A stretch of 37,984 nt of DNA, from assembly GCA_001512965.1 (NCBI GenBank), contig LFRW01000047.1, positions 1-37,984 of the forward strand, written 5' to 3'. Each line of letters starts with the position of its first letter. Position 1 is the stretch's first letter. Below, piece by piece: positions 24,906 through 31,789 of the stretch. Under the pieces are notes generated by a model. It was not told where the DNA came from. It saw only the letters and a program-made list of their open reading frames with translations, and searched no databases. Source of the stretch: Methanomicrobia archaeon DTU008 (lineage in GTDB: Archaea; Thermoplasmatota; Thermoplasmata; Methanomassiliicoccales; Methanomassiliicoccaceae). The translations under genes and the position numbers were made by a program.

Positions 24906-25325
24906 CTACCTGATCTGCTGGATCACGCGCTGGTCGACCTCCTCGAACCGCTGCGACAGCTGTTCGATCCTCCCCTGGTCGAACATGTCACGGGCCCTGG
25001 AGAACATCTCCCCCTCTTCCTTCTGGACATGTCCCTCTATGGCCTGGGTGAGCTGGGACAGGACGGACTGGGCGCCTCCCTCCTGCTTCAACCGCTGCAG
25101 CAGCTGCCTTACCTCATCGTGCTCCCGGCGGGCCTGCTGGATCATCTCGCTCTCCTGGCCCTCCATCGCCGGGTAGAGCGACTCCTCCTCGGCCTTCATG
25201 TGGGCCTGCAGGGATTGGTTCAATCGGTCATACGTCGATCGGTCGTAGGAGGAGGACAGTTGCTCCAGGAGGCCCTCCACCTCTCGATGCTCCTTCTCGA
25301 TGTGCTCGAATATGTTCATCGCCAT
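24906..25325 (-). CDS. Hemerythrin-like HHE domain protein
   Basis: A 139-residue four-helix protein with the hemerythrin diiron ligand pattern. Its candidate ligands are H13, H42, E46, H69, H99 and E103 (EKEHREVE, LQAHMKAEEESL, REHDEVRQLL, EGHVQKEEGEM). Such proteins bind oxygen, NO or iron, and in anaerobes usually protect against oxygen or store iron. The stop codon is TAG. A TATA-like GATTTTATATC at 25379-25389 gives a leader of about 30 bases containing GAGGTG before ATG 25325; ATG 25319 is an alternative. It fits the nearby peroxiredoxin and superoxide dismutase genes in a stress-related stretch. Confidence 0.88.
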   Translation of the reverse strand: MAMNIFEHIEKEHREVEGLLEQLSSSYDRSTYDRLNQSLQAHMKAEEESLYPAMEGQESEMIQQARREHDEVRQLLQRLKQEGGAQSVLSQLTQAIEGHVQKEEGEMFSRARDMFDQGRIEQLSQRFEEVDQRVIQQIR

Positions 25326-25378
25326 CTACCGCACCTCTCTGCCAGTTGGCATGCTGGCCACGTGGGTTGGGCGCGGTC

Positions 25379-25389
25379 GATATAAAATC
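25379..25389 (-). promoter_or_regulatory. TATA box of the hemerythrin-like gene
   Basis: The minus strand reads GATTTTATATC, predicting a transcript start near 25357 and a leader of about 30 bases. It gives the hemerythrin gene its own promoter, separate from the Cys/His-rich gene just upstream. Confidence 0.55.
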
Positions 25390-25405
25390 GTTGTCCGACG
25401 GAAGC

Positions 25406-25762
25406 TCAATGGCACCGGCATTGCCCATGGCCATGGCCGCCGTCCGCCTTCGGCAGGTCCCACACCTTCTTGAGCAGGGCCCTGACCTCCTCCTCGCCCT
25501 TGCAGACCAGGTAGTCGTCCGTCAGCGGCGTGTCCCTGGCGATCTCGTAGGAATGCTCCGGCGCCGGGGTCTCATACCGGAGGATGTACACGCGGAACGT
25601 CCCGCGGGCCGCCTTGTCGGCCTTCGGCGCGGAGACGACCGATGCCCCGTAGTCGTTGGGAAACCGGTAGATGTCATGGATGCGGTCCCCCTCCATGCAT
25701 CCGCACACGCACCTGGCGTTGAGGTCCACCTTGTACTCGTCGTATTCCATGTCGATGACCAT
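25406..25762 (-). CDS. Small Cys/His-rich protein of unknown function
   Basis: A 118-residue protein without a recognised family. The N-terminus carries a CVCGC cluster (about 18-22) and the C-terminus a GGHGHGQCRCH tail, so both ends look able to bind a soft metal such as copper, zinc or nickel. The middle is alpha/beta (FRVYILRYETP, LTDDYLVCKGEEEVRALLKK). A TATA-like ATTATATTCC (25781-25790) directly precedes an in-frame ATG at 25780, which is too close to be transcribed. ATG 25762 falls at the predicted transcription start and ATG 25750 shortly after; 25762 is given. It lies in the same orientation between the SelB-like and hemerythrin genes. Confidence 0.55.
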   Translation of the reverse strand: MVIDMEYDEYKVDLNARCVCGCMEGDRIHDIYRFPNDYGASVVSAPKADKAARGTFRVYILRYETPAPEHSYEIARDTPLTDDYLVCKGEEEVRALLKKVWDLPKADGGHGHGQCRCH

Positions 25763-25803
25763 ACCCGATATGGGAGCCATGGAATATAATCAGCGGGCCC
25801 GCG

Positions 25804-26760
25804 TCACTCGAGGGGCAGCCATCCGGCCACCCGCAGCTTGCCGCCGTCAAGGTACATCAGCACCGCCCGGGAGCCCGGGGGATGGACGAGCGGCCTGTCC
25901 AGCGACAACGTCACGCTGGGCCTGCTCGCGTCCTCGCCGTCCACCGAGGTCACCCGGGCGGGGACGAACTGCATCCAATGGCCCACGTGCAGCACCATGC
26001 CCTCCTTCAGCGGGTGCTTCCAGAACTTCACCAGCTCTGCGGTGCCGGACAGCTCGGTCGCCTTCCTCAGGTCGGGATCGGCGCTCAGCACCATGCCGCG
26101 GTCCAGCTCGTCGACGGTGATGTTCTTCAGCGCCAGGCCCACGCGGTCGCCTGCCGCGGCCATATCGAAATCATCGTCATGCTTCTGTATCGAACGCACC
26201 TGGGCGGTGTGCTCGCCGGGCAGGGCGGTCAGGGTGTCGTGCCTCCTTATCACGCCCCTGGCGACCATGCCCAGTATGACCGTCCCGACCCCTTTCACGT
26301 TGAAGAAGTGGTCGATCGGCACCGCTCCGGGAACATCCTCCGCCGTCCGGCCCCACCTCCTCGCATCCTCCAGCAGCCTTTCCCTTATCGCGATCGCATC
26401 GTCCTCGATGTGCTCGTAGCCCTCCAGCACCGTCCCCTTCACCAGCGGCGCCAGCTGCTCCGGCACGATGTAGTTCCGCAGGACGATGTATCCCTTGTCC
26501 ACTCCCGCGCTGTGCAGCATCACCATGCTCTCCCCCAGCGTCGCATCGATGGCGTCCACCACGACCAGGGCGAGGTCGGACATGGACGCGGAGTAGAACA
26601 GCGGGGCGAGGCGATCGGGATATCCGGTCGGTTCCAGCAGGGTCACGGTGTCCGACCCTTGCTTGATATCGTACAGCGTGATGTCCGATGCCGTCCCCTT
26701 CTTCCCGATGTCCTTGGAATAACCGTTGGGAGCGATGACAGCGACGTTGAGATTGGCCAT
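25804..26760 (-). CDS. SelB-like elongation-factor relative with degenerate GTPase domain
   Basis: A 318-residue protein with the EF-Tu/SelB domain order but a ruined G domain. The P-loop position reads APNGYSKDIGKKGTASD, lacking GxxxxGK[ST]; G3 is EPTGYPD in place of DxPGH; no NKxD is found. Domain II (GAVPIDHFFNVKGVGTVILG) and domain III (GMVLHVGHWMQFVPARVTSV) are well kept. This matches the archaeal SelB-like (aSelBL) group known from methanogens and some Thermoplasmatales, which lacks the SelB C-terminal RNA-binding domain and whose function is unsettled. ATG 26760 has a TATA-like CTTATC about 25 bases upstream. ATG 26805 overlaps the MFS stop as TGATG and would add 15 residues by coupled translation. 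Confidence 0.78.
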   Translation of the reverse strand: MANLNVAVIAPNGYSKDIGKKGTASDITLYDIKQGSDTVTLLEPTGYPDRLAPLFYSASMSDLALVVVDAIDATLGESMVMLHSAGVDKGYIVLRNYIVPEQLAPLVKGTVLEGYEHIEDDAIAIRERLLEDARRWGRTAEDVPGAVPIDHFFNVKGVGTVILGMVARGVIRRHDTLTALPGEHTAQVRSIQKHDDDFDMAAAGDRVGLALKNITVDELDRGMVLSADPDLRKATELSGTAELVKFWKHPLKEGMVLHVGHWMQFVPARVTSVDGEDASRPSVTLSLDRPLVHPPGSRAVLMYLDGGKLRVAGWLPLE

Positions 26761-26804
26761 GCCCGGTAGAGACGGGGCGGCGGATAAGAGGATTGCGGTG
26801 GCCA

Positions 26805-28244
26805 TCAGCACCTGTCGGGGCGGCCCGCCCTCCCCCTGGCGAGGGAGATGACGCCGCCCGCCACGGCGATCAGGGCCGACGCGCGGAAGGCGAGCGCCAT
26901 GCCGTTCACGAAATCGGCGTTGGCGGTGCCGGGCGGCAGGGGCGCACCCATGAACAACGCTGACACCAGCTCGGTCGAGGTGGCCGTGGCGATGAGCGCC
27001 CCCATGATGGCCAGGCTCATGCTCTGCCCCACCGTGCGCATCGTGGACAGCGTGCCGGACGCCACGCCCAGGCGGTCCCGCTCCACGCATCCCATGATGG
27101 CGCTGGTGTTGGGGGATGCGAACAGCCCCATCCCCACGCCCATCAGGACGAACCACGCGACCACCTCGGCGGCGGACGAGCTGACGGAGAGGGTGCTCAT
27201 GAGCAGCAGGCCGGCGGCCATGAGGAACATACCCGTGGAGGCCAGGACCCTCGACCCCACCTTGTCGGAGATCCACCCGCTGATCGGCGACAGGACGCTC
27301 ATCACCACGGGCATGGACAGCAGCACCAGGCCCGTGGCGTACAGGCTCATCTCCAGGACGCGTTGGAGATAGAACGACAGTATGAACGACGTTCCGAAGT
27401 AGGAGGTGTAGTTCAGCAGCGCCGACAGGTTGCTGGCGGCGAACAGGCGATTCCTCGTCACGAGGTCAAGTTGGAACATCGCGCATCTGCCGAGGTGGTG
27501 CTCCGTCACGATGAACACGACGAACAGGGCCGCCGACAGGAGGAAAAGGCCGAGCGTGAAGGCCGATAGCCATCCCCGGGACTCCCCGAAGGTCAGGGCG
27601 AGGAGGAAAGCGGTCAGGGCGATTGCGAACGAGGACGCCCCGGCAAGGTCGAACCGCCCCTCGTCCTCCACCCTGGACGGCCTCGCTATCTTCCAATATG
27701 CCAGCGCGATCACCGCGGCGGCTATCGGGATGTTGACCCAGAATATGGACCGCCAACCCAGCTCGCCGGTGAGGAACGCCCCCAGCGGCGGCCCGAGGGA
27801 CAGGCCGATGTACACCGACATGGCGTTGATGCCCAGCGCCTTCCCCCTCTCCTGCGGCGGAAAGGCGTCGGTGATGAGGGCGGGGGCGGTGGCCATCAGG
27901 GCTGCCGCTCCCACGCCCTGCAGCCCACGGAACAGGATCAGCTGCGGACCATCCAGGGCAAGGGAGCAGAGGAGCGAGCCGAGCGCGAACACCCCGAAGC
28001 CCGCCATATAGATGGACCTGCGCCCCCTCATGTCGGAAAGGCGGCCCATGGTCAGGAGCAGCGCGGCGGTCACGACGAGATATGCGGTGGGCACCCAGAC
28101 CGAGACCGTATAGTCCATCCCCAGCTCGTGAGATATGGTCGGCAGCGTTACGCTGACGATGGTGGAGTCCAGGGGACCCATCACGGAACCGATGCTGGCG
28201 ATGAGAAGGACCGTCCACCTGTACCTCTTCCCGCTCCCATCCAT
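26805..28244 (-). CDS. MFS multidrug exporter, DHA2 (14-TM) type
   Basis: A 479-residue major facilitator protein, with the size and repeat pattern of the drug:H+ antiporter-2 group (EmrB/QacA). Motif C-like PLDSTIVSVTLPTI in TM1, the loop 2-3 motif A GRLSDMRGRRSIYMAG and the GPPLGAFLTGELGWRSIFWV segment in TM5 are visible, with about 14 hydrophobic segments. The substrate is unknown. A TATA-like CCTATTTACC (minus strand, about 28281-28290) lies 35-45 bases upstream. Its TGA overlaps an ATG in the SelB-like frame. It is divergent from the peroxiredoxin gene across 168 bases. Confidence 0.9.
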   Translation of the reverse strand: MDGSGKRYRWTVLLIASIGSVMGPLDSTIVSVTLPTISHELGMDYTVSVWVPTAYLVVTAALLLTMGRLSDMRGRRSIYMAGFGVFALGSLLCSLALDGPQLILFRGLQGVGAAALMATAPALITDAFPPQERGKALGINAMSVYIGLSLGPPLGAFLTGELGWRSIFWVNIPIAAAVIALAYWKIARPSRVEDEGRFDLAGASSFAIALTAFLLALTFGESRGWLSAFTLGLFLLSAALFVVFIVTEHHLGRCAMFQLDLVTRNRLFAASNLSALLNYTSYFGTSFILSFYLQRVLEMSLYATGLVLLSMPVVMSVLSPISGWISDKVGSRVLASTGMFLMAAGLLLMSTLSVSSSAAEVVAWFVLMGVGMGLFASPNTSAIMGCVERDRLGVASGTLSTMRTVGQSMSLAIMGALIATATSTELVSALFMGAPLPPGTANADFVNGMALAFRASALIAVAGGVISLARGRAGRPDRC

Positions 28245-28372
28245 GCGCTCCCACCGTCGAACGAGCGTACGGCCTGCCAGGGTAAATAGGTTATCTGGCC
28301 GCCGCAGGCGCGTTACGATGTTCGAACGACGTCCAGCGTCCGCCGGGCATGCCTTCCGGGGAAACGATTAAG

Positions 28373-28398
28373 GGATTTGACATGCTTTATTCAAATCC
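28373..28398. promoter_or_regulatory. Perfect inverted repeat over the peroxiredoxin promoter, probable operator
   Basis: GGATTTGA (28373-28380) and TCAAATCC (28391-28398) form a perfect 8-base dyad with a 10-base spacer containing the TATA-like CTTTAT (28385-28390). It ends two bases before the ribosome site AGGAGG (28401-28406). The 18-base centre-to-centre spacing is about two helical turns, suited to a dimeric repressor. Because it covers the likely core promoter, binding would block transcription. It could instead form an RNA hairpin if transcription starts upstream, for example from GATTAA near 28367. Confidence 0.5.
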
Positions 28399-28412
28399 AT
28401 AGGAGGAACGAA

Positions 28413-29078
28413 ATGGCAACAGAGACAGTCGTAAGGACCGGAATGCCGCTTCTCGGGGACCCGTTCCCGGAGATGGAAGTGATGACGACCCACGGACCCA
28501 TGAAGCTGCCCGGTGACAAGAAGGGGAAATGGTGGGTACTGTTCAGCCACCCTGGCGATTTCACCCCCGTATGCACTACCGAGTTCTACGCGTTCACCAA
28601 GCGCTGGGACCAGTTCCAGGAGATGGGCGTCGACCTCGTCGGCCACTCGGTGGACCAGGTGTTCTCCCACCTGAAATGGGTGGAGTGGATCAACGAGAAG
28701 TTGAACGTCGAGGTCCCCTTCCCCGTGATCGCCGACGGCATGGGGGACGTGGCCGTCAGGCTGGGGATGATCCATCCTGGCAAGGGAAGCAACTCCGTGC
28801 GGTCAGTGTACGTGATCGACCCCCAGGGCATCCTTCGCCTGATGATATACTACCCCCAGGAGATCGGGCGGAGCGTGGACGAGATCATCCGCGCGGTGAA
28901 GGCGCTCCAGACCAGCGATGCCAACAAGGTCTCGATGCCCGAGGGCTGGCCGCGGAACGACCTCTTCCAGGACAAGGTCATCCTCCCGCCGCCCAAGAAC
29001 GAGAAGGACGCCAAGGAGCGCAAGAAGGCCCTGGGCGACGGCTGCCTGGACTGGTGGCTCTGCACCAAGCAGCTCTGA
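28413..29078 (+). CDS. Peroxiredoxin, archaeal Prx6 type
   Basis: A 221-residue thiol peroxidase that reduces hydrogen peroxide and organic peroxides. The peroxidatic Cys is C54 in the motif DFTPVCTTE, and the C-terminal pair C211/C217 (DGCLDWWLC) matches the two extra cysteines of archaeal decameric Prx6 enzymes. [12 protein letters not shown] and [14 protein letters not shown] are typical. The start is ATG 28413, preceded by AGGAGG six bases upstream; an earlier in-frame start at 28377 lies within the dyad and promoter. The dismutase gene follows 120 bases later, so superoxide and peroxide removal are clustered. Confidence 0.95.
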   Translation: MATETVVRTGMPLLGDPFPEMEVMTTHGPMKLPGDKKGKWWVLFSHPGDFTPVCTTEFYAFTKRWDQFQEMGVDLVGHSVDQVFSHLKWVEWINEKLNVEVPFPVIADGMGDVAVRLGMIHPGKGSNSVRSVYVIDPQGILRLMIYYPQEIGRSVDEIIRAVKALQTSDANKVSMPEGWPRNDLFQDKVILPPPKNEKDAKERKKALGDGCLDWWLCTKQL

Positions 29079-29198
29079 GCAACGCGCTGCTCCAGGCCGC
29101 ATAAACCGCTGAAACCCCTTCCCTTTTCTCCATCCCACCTTGCTCCAGCGCGAGAAATAACATATATCGGCAGAACAGAGGAGACGACGAGGTGTAAC

Positions 29199-29876
29199 AT
29201 GGCGGAGAAGGGATTCTACTCGTTGCCCGAGCTGAAGTATGGATACGGCGATCTCGCCCCGTTCATATCGGAGCAGCTGCTGAAGGTGCATCACGACGGG
29301 CACCACCGGAAGTACGTCAACCAGGCCAACGCCCTCCTCGAGAAGATGGACAAGGCGAGGGAGGAGGGAAGCATGGGTCCGATGAAGTGCGACGTCCAGG
29401 CATTGACGTTCAACGTGGGCGGCCACTACCTGCACTCCCGGTTCTGGTCCAACATGGCCCCTGCCGGCAGCGGGGGAGGCGGCACGCCCGGCGGACTGAT
29501 CGCCGACCTGCTGGAGAAGGAGTTCGGATCGTTCGAACGCTTCAAGAAGGAGTTCACCGAGGTCGCCAACTCGGTGGAGTCGTCCGGATGGGCGGTCCTC
29601 GTCATGTGCCTCCAGACCGGCCGGCCACTGCTGATGCAGGTGAAGGACCACCATCTCTACTCCATCCCGGGATTTCGCATACTAATGGTCCTGGACGTCT
29701 GGGAGCACGCGTACTATCTCGACTATCGCAACCAGAAGGCGAAGTACAACGAGGCGTTCTGGAACGTGGTCAACTGGGATGAGGTGGACAGAAGGGCGGA
29801 GGAGATCACGGCCGGCAAGGAACAGTCACGAAAGGTCGTGAATCCAGCCACCGCGCATGTCATCCCGAATCGATGA
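29199..29876 (+). CDS. sod: Superoxide dismutase, Fe/Mn family
   Basis: A 225-residue Fe/Mn dismutase converting superoxide to oxygen and hydrogen peroxide, the substrate of the neighbouring peroxiredoxin. The predicted metal ligands are H31 (LLKVHHDGHH), H79 (GGHYLHSRFW), D166 and H170 (DVWEHAYYLDY). The GGHYLHSRFWSNMAP block is the form seen in archaeal iron-type enzymes, though metal choice cannot be settled by sequence. The length is normal. GAGGTG (29189-29194) lies four bases before the ATG, and a TATA-like AATAACATATATC sits at 29156-29168. The next gene is in the same frame 17 codons beyond its stop. Confidence 0.96.
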   Translation: MAEKGFYSLPELKYGYGDLAPFISEQLLKVHHDGHHRKYVNQANALLEKMDKAREEGSMGPMKCDVQALTFNVGGHYLHSRFWSNMAPAGSGGGGTPGGLIADLLEKEFGSFERFKKEFTEVANSVESSGWAVLVMCLQTGRPLLMQVKDHHLYSIPGFRILMVLDVWEHAYYLDYRNQKAKYNEAFWNVVNWDEVDRRAEEITAGKEQSRKVVNPATAHVIPNR

Positions 29877-29927
29877 CCGGATGCTAACCTATGTAATCCT
29901 CTAGACCCATACGGACATGGCGAGCGG

Positions 29928-30560
29928 TTGAAGCGGTGGACCGACGATCTGAGGAAGAGCGACCAGATCGCCAACATATATCGTTCCGACGTAGAGCAAG
30001 CGAAAGTGCTGCTGGATCTCCTGCGCTGGATGGGGGAGCGTGACCAGATGGTGTTCCTCACCGACCGGTGGGAAAGGCAGGTGTTCCGCCATGCCATCTT
30101 GGACGCGGCCATTGAGGAAAATAGGCTGATCGTGCTCCCCTCTCGATCCACCATGTGCGCGTCGGGGCGCTTCGACCCGAAGGCCTTCCTCCATTTCCTC
30201 GCCGGCGAGATCTCCCGCTCAATCGATGAGGGATACCGCCACCTCGTTCTCATGTGGGAGGCGGACTGGGCGGCGGCCTCCAGGGAATGGTCGACGCAGG
30301 TCGCCAAGTTCGGGTCATTGCTTGCCCTCGCCCGGATCCCCGGCGGTCCGACCATCATTGCGCAGTACGGCGCCGGGTACTGGGGTGAGGAGTGGCTCGC
30401 ATCTCTTCGCCGCTCCAACCAGCTGGTGCTCGAGGGCGGAGCGCTCACAAGGAACTTCTGGGTGGTATCGACCTCGTCGCTGCGCGCCATGACCGCGACG
30501 CCGGCGGAACCGCAGGCCGATAAGGTTCAGATCGACGAGACCGATCACAGGCCTGGATAA
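29928..30560 (+). CDS. MEDS domain protein, stand-alone
   Basis: A 210-residue protein matching the MEDS (DcmR-type sensory) domain: an N-terminal YRSDVEQAKVLLDLLRWMGE, a strand DQMVFLTDRW, then RLIVLPSRSTMCASGRFDPK and HLVLMWEADWA. In methanogens and methylotrophs this domain often accompanies DNA-binding or kinase domains as a presumed ligand sensor. Here there is no partner domain, only a 30-residue polar tail. The start is TTG 29928, the only plausible start codon in frame after the dismutase stop, and no strong ribosome site precedes it. It lies in the same frame as sod, 51 bases downstream, so co-expression is likely. It overlaps the convergent lrp gene by 16 bases. Confidence 0.75.
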   Translation: MKRWTDDLRKSDQIANIYRSDVEQAKVLLDLLRWMGERDQMVFLTDRWERQVFRHAILDAAIEENRLIVLPSRSTMCASGRFDPKAFLHFLAGEISRSIDEGYRHLVLMWEADWAAASREWSTQVAKFGSLLALARIPGGPTIIAQYGAGYWGEEWLASLRRSNQLVLEGGALTRNFWVVSTSSLRAMTATPAEPQADKVQIDETDHRPG

Positions 30561-30988
30561 CGTATCACTGGCTCCAGCACCATTATTATCTCTATGTTTT
30601 CGAAACCGAGCGGCCGGATCTTCCTATCGATCAGGTCGACAAGCTCCTGGTTCGTCGAGGCCCGCGCCCGGAACATGATGCGCCTCTCCCCGGTCACGCG
30701 AAGGATCTCGGATATGTTCTCCAGTGAATACAGGGCGGCCACAGCCTCCTGTATCCTGTCTGGCTCGATATCCGCCGCGATGTACGCGTCGGCCCCGATG
30801 CCCACCTTCTCCTGATCGATTATCGCCGTGTAGCCAAGTATCGTCCGGTTCTCCTCAAGCTTCTTTATCCTATCTCTTATCGTGGACGGCGACCGGTCGA
30901 CCATCTCCCCGATCTCTTCGTATGTCAGCTTACCATTGCGCTGAAGCAGACGAAGTATCTTGTGGTCGAGGTCGTCCTGAAGCATCAT
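30545..30988 (-). CDS. Lrp/AsnC family transcriptional regulator
   Basis: A 147-residue regulator with an N-terminal winged helix-turn-helix (DHKILRLLQRNGKLTYEEIG, then VDRSPSTIRDRIKKLEENRT) and a C-terminal RAM ligand-binding domain (ADAYIAADIEPDRIQEAVAA to IEIIMVLEPVIRY). Family members bind DNA as dimers or octamers and often sense amino acids. Its ATG overlaps the stop of the upstream HTH-NUDIX gene as ATGA, so the two are translationally coupled and probably work together. Its 3' end overlaps the MEDS gene by 16 bases on the other strand. Confidence 0.93.
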   Translation of the reverse strand: MMLQDDLDHKILRLLQRNGKLTYEEIGEMVDRSPSTIRDRIKKLEENRTILGYTAIIDQEKVGIGADAYIAADIEPDRIQEAVAALYSLENISEILRVTGERRIMFRARASTNQELVDLIDRKIRPLGFENIEIIMVLEPVIRYPGL

Positions 30989-31734
30989 ATTGAATGAACA
31001 TCTTCGATAAGTGAAATAGATTGCGTCCTCCCAGGCAGGGGAAGGCGGTACATGCGCATCGCATCCTCCAGTATGCGGCGATGATCGAAGGCGAGGTCCG
31101 GTAGCGATCGGAGAGGGAAGAAGGCAGCGCCCGCGGCGTCATCCCCTGCCCTCAGCGACCCCCCTCTCACCACGAGGCGATAGGCGAGCGTGCAGATGTG
31201 ACCTCTCGGGTCCCTCCCCGGCATGGTATACGCTCCGACGAGATCGAGGACCTCGGTTACGAGCCCCGTCTCCTCCTCAACCTCGCGCACCACCGCCTCC
31301 TCCGCCGTCTCGTCGACGTTCATGAACCCTCCGGGCAGCGCGTGCTTCCCTAGGAACGGCTCCTTCCCCCTTCTCACCAGGAGGACCTTACCCTCCTGGA
31401 TCACGATCCCGTCGACGCCGAACACGGGGTTGCGGTACATATGCCTAAGCTGATCGTCCATCCTTCTCCTCCGGCTCTCGAACTCCATCAGCAGGCGCTC
31501 GCCCTCGGCCGTCAGCCTCGTCGTGTCACCTTCGAACACGACCAGATCGGCGCCGCAGGCCCTCCCGACGGACTCGATCATCTCTCTCGCATCGGGAACG
31601 CTCATCCCCGCGGCCTTCGCCGCTACCGACAGCGATCCCCCCATCATTAAGCGCAGGAGGCCCGCCTCCTCCTCCCCCAGCACCCGCCGGCCCCCCTTGC
31701 TGAGCCAGGTGCGGTACTCCAGACGGTATGGCAT
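30985..31734 (-). CDS. ModE-like winged-helix fused to a NUDIX hydrolase
   Basis: A 249-residue fusion. Residues about 15-90 resemble the ModE/LysR-type winged helix (GGRRVLGEEEAGLLRLM, then GSLSVAAKAAGMSVPDAREM and TTRLTAEGERLLMEFESR). Residues about 100-240 are a NUDIX domain with a complete NUDIX box (GGFMNVDETAEEAVVREVEE and the following ETGLV, about 135-158). NUDIX enzymes split nucleoside diphosphates linked to other groups, ADP-ribose being a common substrate. The order is reversed from NrtR, which has the NUDIX-like part first. It may be a nucleotide-sensing regulator or a self-regulating hydrolase. It overlaps the lrp start by four bases and is divergent from the GTPase gene over 55 bases. 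Confidence 0.85.
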   Translation of the reverse strand: MPYRLEYRTWLSKGGRRVLGEEEAGLLRLMMGGSLSVAAKAAGMSVPDAREMIESVGRACGADLVVFEGDTTRLTAEGERLLMEFESRRRRMDDQLRHMYRNPVFGVDGIVIQEGKVLLVRRGKEPFLGKHALPGGFMNVDETAEEAVVREVEEETGLVTEVLDLVGAYTMPGRDPRGHICTLAYRLVVRGGSLRAGDDAAGAAFFPLRSLPDLAFDHRRILEDAMRMYRLPLPGRTQSISLIEDVHSI

Positions 31735-31789
31735 CCCCCGTCCATCGTCAAGAGATAGATTAATAGTTACTTCCCGTTATGGCCAAGAC
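31735..31789. promoter_or_regulatory. Compact divergent promoter between HTH-NUDIX and NOG1-type genes
   Basis: The 55-base gap contains AGATAGATTAATAGTTAC (31753-31770), an AT-rich element readable as a TATA box on both strands. Starts about 26 bases to each side fall close to ATG 31734 and ATG 31790, so both messages may be leaderless and share one control region. Confidence 0.5.
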
